DNA of 17,577 nt from contig CAZZBP010000046.1 of the NCBI GenBank assembly GCA_964652755.1, positions 1 through 17,577 on the forward strand. The letters run 5' to 3'. Numbering within the stretch: the first letter of the stretch is position 1; each line of letters begins with the position of its first letter. A program made the translations under genes and the position numbers. The notes under the pieces were generated by a model. That model did no database searches, was not told where the DNA came from, and saw nothing but the letters and a program-made list of their open reading frames with translations. The stretch comes from UBA11795 sp964652755 (GTDB lineage: Bacteria > Chloroflexota > Dehalococcoidia > Lucifugimonadales > UBA826). Of the stretch, positions 1 through 7,292 are shown one piece after another.

Positions 1-53
<53 letters not shown>

Positions 54-100
54 ATAAGACCTCTTCCAAGTGTTTACAGTTTTTTTGCTGAAGGCTACTT

Positions 101-265
101 TCAGAAACCATGACATTTTTTATACTTGGATCCACTCCCACACGGACATTTTTCGTTCCGCCGAATCTTCCTCGTGGAAGTATTTTTTATGCGAGCACTC
201 TCTTGGCAAAAAGCACAGGTACAAGCTACAGGATGCTCTGCATGCCAGTTAGTTCTGCTGGTCAT
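101..265 (-). CDS. small SEC-C motif zinc-binding protein (54 aa)
   Basis: The minus strand from ATG 265-263 to TGA 103-101 encodes a 54-residue protein. It ends in RRNEKCPCGSGSKYKKCHGF, which is the SEC-C zinc motif (CxCxSGxxxxxCH) known from the C-terminus of SecA and from many small proteins. The zinc ligands would be C40, C42, C51 and H52. The N-terminal half holds another cysteine cluster, CTCAFC at residues 15-20, which could bind a second metal. A GGGAG ribosome binding site lies 6-7 nt before the ATG, and a promoter-like pair lies just upstream. The gene is convergent with the tRNA and divergent from the CoA-transferase. The cellular role is unknown; SEC-C domains in general bind zinc and sometimes SecB or ribosomes. 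Short length makes it easy for gene callers to miss. Confidence 0.85.
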   Translation of the reverse strand: MTSRTNWHAEHPVACTCAFCQESARIKNTSTRKIRRNEKCPCGSGSKYKKCHGF

Positions 266-293
266 TAACTGCTCCCATTAAAGTTGTCAACCA

Positions 294-322
294 AATATGA
301 AAAAGGAATATGCCTTTTTCAA
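294..322 (-). promoter_or_regulatory. sigma70-like promoter for the SEC-C gene
   Basis: Read on the minus strand, TTGAAA (322-317) is followed after exactly 17 nt by CATATT (299-294). These match the -35 and -10 consensus at 5 and 4 of 6 positions. The predicted start near 287 would give a leader of about 20 nt. The spacer is almost entirely a perfect inverted repeat (see 299-320). Confidence 0.5.
299..320. repeat. 8-bp inverted repeat inside the promoter spacer
   Basis: GAAAAAGG (299-306) and CCTTTTTC (313-320) are perfect inverted copies around a 6-nt loop. On the plus strand a T run (324-329) follows, so it could act as a weak terminator; on the minus strand it sits between -35 and -10 of the SEC-C promoter, where a repressor site could sit. 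The rest of the gene-free stretch 323-535 shows no other structure that I can support. Confidence 0.4.
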
Positions 323-535
323 CTTTTTTCTTCTGAAGAAACCTTAACCTCTCAACATAAGGATTTCACCATATATACTCTCATGATTATTTTGAGTCGC
401 CAAAGATTTGATAAATTCTGACAGATATAAAATACAACTAAGTAACATTACCTAATTAGCTCAATTTATTGAATCCCGATTTCAGAACCTATACCTTTGT
501 CGTCATAAACCAGTTACCGCAGGAGATAACATAAA

Positions 536-1804
536 ATGCCTGGTCCACTGGATGGAATTAGAATCCTTGAGTTCACTCAGATCATCGCGGCACCTTTTGG
601 CGGAATGTTGCTGAGCGATATGGGGGCAGAAGTGATCAAGGTAGAGCCGATAGAGGGAGAGCCATGGAGACTGCACAATCAGTTTCTTCCTAAGGAGAGT
701 AGGGCTTACATAGGCCTAAATCGCGGGAAGAAAAGCCTTCCTTTGGATCTAAAAACTCCTGAGGCCAAATCTATAGTGCATCGCCTAGTAAAAGAAATAG
801 ATGTTGTCATTATCAACGCAAGGCCCGACGTGCCTGAGAAACTAGGCACAGACTACGAGACACTTTCTAAAATAAACCCCGCTTTGATCTATTGTGACAA
901 CACAGCGTTTGGCCGAAGTGGTCCTGATAGTTATCGTCCGGGGTATGACATAGTTGTTCAGGCCGTAAGCGGTTTATTAGCCGCAGACAACAAGGTAGAG
1001 AATGGGGTACCACAGCAAGTAAGTGCCACTGCGGTTGCCGATTATTCCACCGGTATCGCAATCGCATGGTCTGTATGCGCAGCTCTCTTCGCCAGAGAAA
1101 GAGGCGGTAAGGGCCAAAAAATTGACACGACGCTTCTGAGTACTGCCCTTTCCTTGCAAGGTAGTTTCATGGAATTAGATAGCTACACGAAAGAAACACG
1201 CCTTGAATTCTTAGACACATTGAAAGCGCTCAAACAGGCAGAAATGCCGTACGAAGCAATGTTAGAACAACAAAGATCTCTCGCCGGTCCTACAACGGCG
1301 TTTAGAATTTACTACACTACTTATAAAACTTTGAATGGAATCATTGCAATTGGATGCTTGAGTGAACATCTTCGTAAGAAAGCCGCTGTCGTTATGGGGA
1401 TTCAAGACCCTAGATTTGAGCCAGGGTACAATCCCGAAGATCCCGCAACGATCGCGCAAATAGAGTCCCTTCATGAATCATCAAAATTGATTATGGAATC
1501 ACTCCCCACAGAAGAGTGGTTAATGAAATTTGATGAAGCTGGTGTTCCTGCCGGACCAGTTAGGTTCGTTCAAGAATTACTTGATGACGAACAAGTGCTC
1601 GCGAATGAGATGGTTGTTGATCTCGAACATAGTAAAGCCGGAATAATTCGAATGGCAGGTCCCATGGTGAGAATGAGTGAAACCCCATTACAACCACAAT
1701 CTGCCTCACCGGCTCTGGGGGAACATTCAGAAGAAATACTTGCCTCTTTAGGATATACCGACGAAGTAATCTCAGGATTCAAAAAAAGAGGAATAACGGT
1801 GTAA
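536..1804 (+). CDS. class III CoA-transferase (CaiB/BaiF family)
   Basis: The 422-residue protein moves CoA between an acyl-CoA and a carboxylic acid through aspartyl-anhydride intermediates, in the cytoplasm. The N-terminus PLDGIRILEFTQIIAAPFGG and the following SDMGAEVIKVEPIEG stretch (about 27-41) are the family hallmark. The catalytic aspartate is seen as D169 in VADYSTG, the same position as Asp169 of formyl-CoA transferase, followed by the ARERGGKGQKID segment (about 187-198). Length is typical. AGGAG at 521-525 lies about 10 nt before the ATG. It stands alone: the next gene on the strand is ferredoxin 131 bp away with its own promoter. Substrates cannot be told from sequence; carnitine, formyl, succinyl and mesaconyl transfer all occur in the family. 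Confidence 0.93.
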   Translation: MPGPLDGIRILEFTQIIAAPFGGMLLSDMGAEVIKVEPIEGEPWRLHNQFLPKESRAYIGLNRGKKSLPLDLKTPEAKSIVHRLVKEIDVVIINARPDVPEKLGTDYETLSKINPALIYCDNTAFGRSGPDSYRPGYDIVVQAVSGLLAADNKVENGVPQQVSATAVADYSTGIAIAWSVCAALFARERGGKGQKIDTTLLSTALSLQGSFMELDSYTKETRLEFLDTLKALKQAEMPYEAMLEQQRSLAGPTTAFRIYYTTYKTLNGIIAIGCLSEHLRKKAAVVMGIQDPRFEPGYNPEDPATIAQIESLHESSKLIMESLPTEEWLMKFDEAGVPAGPVRFVQELLDDEQVLANEMVVDLEHSKAGIIRMAGPMVRMSETPLQPQSASPALGEHSEEILASLGYTDEVISGFKKRGITV

Positions 1805-1840
1805 TCCTGTTTCAAAAAGCTGGATTAGTTAGAAACTCTG

Positions 1841-1869
1841 TTGATGCCCTACCAACCACCATATATAAT
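1841..1869 (+). promoter_or_regulatory. strong sigma70-like promoter of the ferredoxin gene
   Basis: TTGATG (1841-1846), a 17-nt spacer and a perfect TATAAT (1864-1869) lie between the CoA-transferase and the ferredoxin gene. The expected start is near 1876, giving a leader of about 60 nt. With the hairpin at 2264-2298 it delimits a single-gene transcript. Confidence 0.72.
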
Positions 1870-1935
1870 CTACGCGGTTTGCCACGAGCAAGTACCAAGC
1901 TGTCGAATATTAGTCGAGGAGGCTTTTGAAACCAA

Positions 1936-2184
1936 ATGACCTATATCATTGCTGAACCTTGTGTTGATGTGCTCGACAGGGCATGTGTGGATGTTTGTCC
2001 AGTTGACTGTATCTATGAAGCGGAAGAGCACAGTATCCTGCTGATTAATCCGGAAGAATGTATCGATTGCGCAGCCTGCGAACCGGTATGTCCAGTAGCT
2101 GCTATTTTTGCTGAAGATGACGTCCCGGCAGAATGGGATAAGTGGACAGATCTCAATTACGAGTACTTTGGCCAGGAGAGGTAG
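1936..2184 (+). CDS. fdxA: 7Fe ferredoxin ([3Fe-4S][4Fe-4S], FdxA type)
   Basis: This 82-residue electron carrier has cysteines C9, C17, C21, C25, C42, C45, C48 and C52. By comparison with Azotobacter ferredoxin I, C9/C17/C52 would hold the 3Fe-4S cluster and C21/C42/C45/C48 the 4Fe-4S cluster, with C25 free; the first motif is CVDVLDRAC rather than a full CxxCxxC, which argues for 7Fe, not 8Fe. The end, AEDDVPAEW followed by a short tail, is like the FdxA proteins of actinobacteria and bacilli. A strong AGGAGG (1917-1922) precedes ATG 1936 by 13 nt, a slightly long spacing, but no better in-frame start is seen. It likely passes electrons in the cytoplasm; the partner oxidoreductase is not in the window. 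Confidence 0.93.
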   Translation: MTYIIAEPCVDVLDRACVDVCPVDCIYEAEEHSILLINPEECIDCAACEPVCPVAAIFAEDDVPAEWDKWTDLNYEYFGQER

Positions 2185-2263
2185 TCATAACAATTCAAAT
2201 TGGCATTATCTTAAGAATGCTAAGTAGGAAAGATTAATCTGTAGGAACAAGAAGAGTGATTTC

Positions 2264-2303
2264 AAAGCCCGGATATGGTTGATAGCCTTCCGGGCTTTGT
2301 TTT
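2264..2303 (+). terminator. hairpin terminator after the ferredoxin gene
   Basis: AAAGCCCGGA (2264-2273) pairs perfectly with TCCGGGCTTT (2289-2298), a 10-bp stem with a 15-nt loop, followed by GTTTTGT. The T tract is short, so it may be leaky. It lies before the aconitase start codon at 2332, so readthrough could reach aconitase, for which I found no convincing promoter of its own. Confidence 0.72.
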
Positions 2304-2331
2304 GTATCCAAAGAACAGAGAGGATCGCGCT

Positions 2332-3480
2332 ATGAACACAATCGATTCGACTCCAGAATTTGTAAGCAAAACTTACGAAACAATGTCAGCCAATTTGAGA
2401 GCTGTTAGGGATCGTTTTGGTAGGCCATTAGGACTTGCTGACAAGGTACTTTTGTCTCACCTAGATGACCCTTTTACCCAGGAGCTGAATGCAGGTTCCA
2501 GCTACCTAAAGGTGAGGCCTGATCGAGTAATCTTGCAAGATGTCCTGGGTCAAACTGGAATGCTCCAATTTATGCAAACCTTAAAACATACGGTGGCAGT
2601 ACCAACAACAATACATTGTGACCATCTTGTCCAGGCCAGAAATGAAGGTGTGAGGGATTTAGAAGAATCTCTAGTTGAGAATGACGAAGTTTACAATTTT
2701 TTGAAATCAGCTGCAGCCAAATATGGTGCCGGATTTTGGGGACCAGGAGCCGGGATAATTCACCAGGTCAATCTCGAAAATTATGCTTTCCCTGGAGCCA
2801 TAATCATAGGAACAGACTCCCACACGCCAAACGGAGGTGGCCTTGGATCATACTCCGTGGGTGTTGGGGGAGCGGACGCAGTCGAGGTAATGGCTGGCTT
2901 ACCTTGGGAAGTTTTGTACCCAAAGAAAATTGGCGTCTTACTCACAGGTGCAATGACCGGATGGACTGCACCAAAAGACGTCATACTTTACCTTGCCGGA
3001 GAACTAACAGTCTCCGGTGGAACAAACAGTACTATAGAGTATTTTGGACCTGGAGCAGAATCAATTAGCTGCACAGGGAAGGCAACCATAACCAATATGG
3101 GCGCCGAGCTAGGCGCGACAACATCCATTTTTCCCTATGACGTACGAATGGCCCGCTATCTTAACGCAACTGGCAGAAAAGAATTGGCGGATATAGCAGA
3201 CCAAAACAAAGATTTACTAACACCTGACCCTCATGTCACAACCAATCCGGAGGAATACTTCGACTTAGTTATAGAAATAGACCTCTCAAAATTAGAACCC
3301 CACATTGTTGGTCCACACTCTCCAGACAGGGCTCGCCCCATTTCTGAACTCGCTAGGGAAATAGCCGTTGATTCCAACGAATTTATCGATCAGGTATCAG
3401 CAACACTTATTGGAAGCTGCACAAATTCTTCGTACGAAGATATGAGTAGATCGGCAGATGTGGCTGAACAGGCTTTATAA
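2332..3480 (+). CDS. acn: aconitate hydratase (mitochondrial type), N-terminal part ending at an internal stop
   Basis: Aconitase interconverts citrate and isocitrate through cis-aconitate in the TCA cycle, using a 4Fe-4S cluster. This frame gives the first 382 residues, through ...IGSCTNSSYED, which supplies the first cluster cysteine (C363). Motifs such as TIHCDHLVQA and GTDSHTPNGGGLG are typical. I chose ATG 2332, with AGAGAGG about 9 nt upstream; an ATG at 2275 in the same frame lies inside the terminator hairpin and adds unrelated residues. The frame stops at TAA 3478-3480, but homology to aconitase continues without shift in the next codon (YGLRTKVPL). The other two cluster cysteines lie beyond the stop, so this piece alone should not be active. 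Confidence 0.9.
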   Translation: MNTIDSTPEFVSKTYETMSANLRAVRDRFGRPLGLADKVLLSHLDDPFTQELNAGSSYLKVRPDRVILQDVLGQTGMLQFMQTLKHTVAVPTTIHCDHLVQARNEGVRDLEESLVENDEVYNFLKSAAAKYGAGFWGPGAGIIHQVNLENYAFPGAIIIGTDSHTPNGGGLGSYSVGVGGADAVEVMAGLPWEVLYPKKIGVLLTGAMTGWTAPKDVILYLAGELTVSGGTNSTIEYFGPGAESISCTGKATITNMGAELGATTSIFPYDVRMARYLNATGRKELADIADQNKDLLTPDPHVTTNPEEYFDLVIEIDLSKLEPHIVGPHSPDRARPISELAREIAVDSNEFIDQVSATLIGSCTNSSYEDMSRSADVAEQAL

Positions 3481-3507
3481 TACGGTCTCCGAACCAAAGT
3501 CCCATTA

Positions 3508-4608
3508 ATGGTTACCCCCGGCTCCGAACAAGTGAGAGCGACGATAGAAAGGGACGGTCAAATGAGATCTTTAAGATCTATTGGGGCCACAGTACTCGCG
3601 AATGCATGCGGACCGTGCATAGGACAATGGCGAAGATCACAGGAAGATTCTACAGAGCCGAACAGTATAGTTACGTCCTATAACAGAAATTTTCCAGCAA
3701 GGAATGATGGCCAGAGAACGACGATGAATTTCATCGCTAGCCCGGAAATTACGACAGCGTTCGCGTTAGCAGGATCTCTCTCATTTAATCCAACCACCGA
3801 TGAATTAACAGCATCCGATGGAAAAAGGTTCCGTTTGGAACCACCTGCTCCGGCCCCAGAAGTACCTTCAGAGAAATTCATTGGCGGGAAAGAACAGTTC
3901 TTCGCTCCCCCTGAAGACAGAAGTTCAATAGTGGTAGAGATTAAAGCAAATAGTGATAGACTCCAGATCCTCGAACCCTGGGAGCCCTGGGATGGAGAAG
4001 ACGTAAAAGATTCAGTAGTCCTATTGAAGGCTCAAGGCAAATGCACTACCGACCATATTTCCCCTGCCGGTGTCTGGCTTAACCTCCGGGGCCACTTGGA
4101 TAAATTCTCAGACAATATGTTTATGGGAGCATTAAACGCCTTTACTGGCGAATCCGGAAAAGCGACAAACCTCATAACCGGTGAAGGCGGAAAAGCAATA
4201 TCCCAAAATGCCCGAGAGTATAAGTCTGCGGGACAGAAATGGATTGTGATTGGAGATACCAACTACGGAGAAGGTAGTAGCAGGGAACATGCTGCACTAT
4301 CACCTCGTTTGCTAGGTGGATCCGCAGTTATAGCCAAAAGTTTCGCCAGAATTCATGAAACAAACCTCAAGAAACAAGGATTGCTTGCACTGACCTTCGA
4401 AGAGCACGAAGACTATGACAAGATACTTGAAAATGATCGTATAGACATAGTAGGTCTATCAAGTCTCGCACCTGGCAAACAAGTGGACTGTATCATAAGA
4501 CATTCTGACGACACCGAAGAGAACATTAAGCTAAACCACACATACAGTGATACTCAACTTGAGTGGTTCAAGAAAGGCTCATTTCTTAACCTTTTCCACA
4601 GTAGCTAA
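3508..4608 (+). CDS. acn: aconitate hydratase, C-terminal part after the internal stop
   Basis: This continues the aconitase in the same frame as the upstream part; homology starts at 3481, and 3508 is only the first ATG. It carries the remaining cluster cysteines in NACGPCIGQW (residues 426 and 429 of the joined protein), the KCTTDHISPAG segment and the GSSREHAALSPR motif of the swivel domain with its substrate-binding serine and arginine. Joined, the two parts make about 758 residues, the normal length for mitochondrial-type aconitase. No ribosome binding site precedes ATG 3508. The simplest reading is one gene with one substituted base (for example AAA, CAA or GAA to TAA), either a sequencing error or a real nonsense mutation. 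It is convergent with recG, 55 bp away. Confidence 0.88.
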   Translation: MVTPGSEQVRATIERDGQMRSLRSIGATVLANACGPCIGQWRRSQEDSTEPNSIVTSYNRNFPARNDGQRTTMNFIASPEITTAFALAGSLSFNPTTDELTASDGKRFRLEPPAPAPEVPSEKFIGGKEQFFAPPEDRSSIVVEIKANSDRLQILEPWEPWDGEDVKDSVVLLKAQGKCTTDHISPAGVWLNLRGHLDKFSDNMFMGALNAFTGESGKATNLITGEGGKAISQNAREYKSAGQKWIVIGDTNYGEGSSREHAALSPRLLGGSAVIAKSFARIHETNLKKQGLLALTFEEHEDYDKILENDRIDIVGLSSLAPGKQVDCIIRHSDDTEENIKLNHTYSDTQLEWFKKGSFLNLFHSS

Positions 4609-4663
4609 GAACCAACCCCTTTCTATGGAGTCAGCCAACTAGACTTCCCTTCTAAAAACTACA

Positions 4664-5863
4664 CTAATTTACCCTCAAATCGGAACGTATTTGCTCATAT
4701 CGTTCCCTTAGTCCGAAATTAAGATCTAAATCGAAGTCAGCATCAGGTTCAAGCAGTTTCTTGACCTCCAATGAGACAAGAGCTACCAAGTCAGTATCCG
4801 ATATTTGGGCCACCTTGAATATTGGTTGTCCACTTTGCCGAGTACCTAGAAAGTCTCCATAGCCCCTCATTTTAAGATCCTCTTCCGCCAATCTAAATCC
4901 GTCACTTGTAATTCTAAGTATGTCCATTCTTTTCTTGGCATCCTTCCCTGCTTTGTCTGAAATAAGTATGCAATAACTCTGATACTCTCCTCTACCTATT
5001 CTTCCTCGAAATTGATGTAACTGAGAAAGACCGAACCTATCTGCACCGTCAATTAACATAACACTCGCGTTTGGCACATCAACACCTACTTCAACTACCG
5101 CGGTGGCCACAAGTATGTGAGTTTCACCTCTTCTGAATTGATCCATTGCGACTTCTTTTTCGGAGAGGGTCATTCTCCCATGAATAAGTCCAACATTCAG
5201 TTCCGGGAACACATCCTTAGAAAGTCTCAGATGTTCTTCTACCGCCGAACGAGCCTCCACTAACGCCGATTCATCAATCAGCGGAAAGACAATAAAGGCC
5301 TGCCGTCCCTCTGTAACCTGATTTCGGATAAAGCTGTACACATGTTCCCTGCGACTTGGCGATTCAACGATTGTTCGAATCAGCTTCCTCCCGGTCGGAA
5401 GTTCATTGATAACAGACAAATCAAGGTCTCCTACCATAGTTAGGTGAAGGGACCGAGGTATTGGGGTGGCAGACATCACTAGAAGGTGCGGTCGTGGCTT
5501 TTTTTCTTGAAGAACGGAACGCTGAAGAATTCCAAATCTGTGTTGCTCGTCAACAACAAGCAGAGCAAGTTCTCGTAGTTCCACCGAATCTTGAATTAGA
5601 GTATGCGTGCCAACAACAACGTCGATCTCGCCAGCCGCTAATAAACGGCGTGTACGTCTTTTTAGTGCTTCAGATAAACTACCTACTAACAGTGCGAGAG
5701 TGATTTTTCTAGAACCTCTGCCTATATTTAATTCCACTACATTTTCGTCACCACAAAGAATTTTTTCATGGGAATAAGGATCCAGTAACCGAATCAATGT
5801 GACGAAATGCTGTTCTGCAAGTATTTCGGTGGGCGCCATCAGGGCAGATAATTTACCGCTAGA
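4664..5863 (-). CDS. recG: ATP-dependent DNA helicase RecG, C-terminal part (5' cut by assembly gap)
   Basis: RecG remodels stalled replication forks and Holliday junctions. This 400-codon piece starts at the gap edge (SSGKLSALMAPTEILAEQH, helicase motif Ia) and holds the DEQH box (VVDEQHRFG), SATPIPRSL, the long helicase-C region with VATAVVEVGVDVPNAS and HQFRGRIGRG, and the RecG-specific DFLGTRQSGQP tail. Between motif Ia and VGSLSEALKRR there are about two dozen extra residues compared with E. coli RecG. The apparent ATG 5839 is internal; the frame is open to 5863. It is the last gene of the minus-strand fakA-recG pair. See the gap entry: this piece overlaps in homology with the N-terminal piece but is a different sequence. 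Confidence 0.93.
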   Translation of the reverse strand, partial: SSGKLSALMAPTEILAEQHFVTLIRLLDPYSHEKILCGDENVVELNIGRGSRKITLALLVGSLSEALKRRTRRLLAAGEIDVVVGTHTLIQDSVELRELALLVVDEQHRFGILQRSVLQEKKPRPHLLVMSATPIPRSLHLTMVGDLDLSVINELPTGRKLIRTIVESPSRREHVYSFIRNQVTEGRQAFIVFPLIDESALVEARSAVEEHLRLSKDVFPELNVGLIHGRMTLSEKEVAMDQFRRGETHILVATAVVEVGVDVPNASVMLIDGADRFGLSQLHQFRGRIGRGEYQSYCILISDKAGKDAKKRMDILRITSDGFRLAEEDLKMRGYGDFLGTRQSGQPIFKVAQISDTDLVALVSLEVKKLLEPDADFDLDLNFGLRERYEQIRSDLRVN

Positions 5864-5873
5864 NNNNNNNNNN
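5864..5873. other. assembly gap (10 N) inside recG
   Basis: Ten Ns join two contig ends. Both ends code on the minus strand for the RecG region around MAPTEILA[S/E]QH and the following 30-40 residues, but with clearly different amino acids and codons. True sequence is therefore not simply missing here: the same part of RecG is present twice in two versions. Confidence 0.98.
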
Positions 5874-7226
5874 TTCTTTTTTATTCATCTTACCAATTAA
5901 AAGACAACATGTTATTTTTACTTTAGACAACTCTTTTTGGAATGAATCATAATGCTGTGAAGCTAAAATTTCGGTTGGTGCCATTAGAGCAACCTGAGCA
6001 TTATTTCCAACTGCTAATACTGTTGATAAAATTGAAACAATTGTTTTCCCAGACCCAACATCACCCTGAAGAAGTCTTCTCATAGCAGCATTGCTATTCA
6101 GGTCCGCATGTACTTCATCAATTGCTCTGATCTGAGCCTTAGTCAGTGTAAACGGAATTTCGGATATGAAAGATCTATATGCATCTTCATCTATCAAAGG
6201 TACCGCAGATACCTCTTCTTTCCACTCTAGCTTCTGCTTTTGTCTCACAAGTTGAATCATGAAAAGTTCATCGAACGCCAAGCGACGTCTAGACCTCATG
6301 AGTTCTTTAGAATCCCTAGGGTAATGAAAGCGGGCCACTGCTTCCTCCAAGCCCATCAATCCAGTTCTGTCGAGGATCTCTGAAGGCATGAATTCTTCAA
6401 CCTGATTTATTGAGGAAGACAATGCTGCGTTAACCATCCGTCTCATCACTTTCTGGGTAACCCCAGCAGTAAGAGGATAAATAGGGACTAGTCGACCAGT
6501 ATGTATATTATGAGATCCTTGCTTTAGTACTTCATAAGTCGGGCTTTCAAATGTAATCTTCCCATTGAATACTGCGACTCGTCCGCTGACCATAACCTTC
6601 ATGCCTTGTTTTAGTTGGTTAGCAGCCCAAATTTGGTTAAAGAGTGTGATTTTCACATTCCCTGTGCCATCAAATAAGGTCAATTCAACTCGTTTGGTCC
6701 GCTTAAAACCAGTCTGAAGGGTGCAATCCCAAACAGTGGCAACGACACTTTGCATCAACCTTGGTTCCAACTCATTAATTTTACGGATATCCGTAAAATC
6801 GTCGTGGCGAACAGGGTAATGTGATACCAGATCCCCAACTGACCTTATATCCATTTTCTCCTCAAGGAGACGGGCATTTTTGTCTGTGATGGGGCGTTTC
6901 AAGTTTCTAATTGACGCTGTCAGAGGTATCCCCACACTCCCGAGGTGATCTCCTTTCCTGTTCAGGGTTTTTGCTGTCTCCGAAAATTTATGTGTGCTCA
7001 AATCCTTTAAACCGGTCAGTAATTTCTCTGCCCAAGTCCCCCTCTCGGCCGGTGTCGATGTTGTATAGCTCAAGGCATTTCGAGTAATCAAATCGTGCAG
7101 AGTCTCCCGGTTGGCTGCCAAGAATTCATCAAGCCCGCCGATCACAACTGAATCATCAAATCCGACGTCTTTTTCTTGGAGCAAGATTTTCCCTAGGATG
7201 TTCGTGATTCTCTCTTCATAAGACAT
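5874..7226 (-). CDS. recG: ATP-dependent DNA helicase RecG, N-terminal part (3' cut by assembly gap)
   Basis: The piece carries an N-terminal extension of about 110 residues, then the RecG wedge domain (MDIRSVGDLVSHYPVRHDD; OB fold about 150-240) that binds branched DNA, and the first helicase domain with Walker A GDVGSGKT about 60 residues before the gap. It ends at IGKMNKKE. ATG 7226 is taken as start; a TTG two codons upstream (7232) is possible, and neither has a clear ribosome binding site. It follows the fakA-like gene by 60 bp on the same strand, a pairing conserved in many Gram-positive-type genomes. Bases 5874-6060 next to the gap have about 31% G+C against 37-45% just beyond. Confidence 0.93.
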
Positions 7227-7292
7227 AGGCAAAGTTCGTGATCTTTATTCTAGGTTATACCCAATATATTCTTGCTTCGCCGTAGCTGCTTT

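Noticed and set aside
70..252. 60-residue plus-strand frame after the tRNA
   Set aside because: It is the shadow of the minus-strand SEC-C gene, which has the recognisable motif and a ribosome binding site.
265..290. TTGACA just before the SEC-C ATG as its -35 box
   Set aside because: The matching -10 would fall at the start codon; the TTGAAA-17-CATATT pair further upstream fits a normal leader.
2275..2331. Earlier ATG (2275) as the aconitase start
   Set aside because: It lies inside the terminator hairpin, has no ribosome binding site and adds residues unlike aconitase; ATG 2332 has AGAGAGG upstream.
3478..3480. Selenocysteine, pyrrolysine or genetic-code change at the aconitase stop
   Set aside because: The codon is TAA, which is not used for either residue, and other genes here end with TAA.
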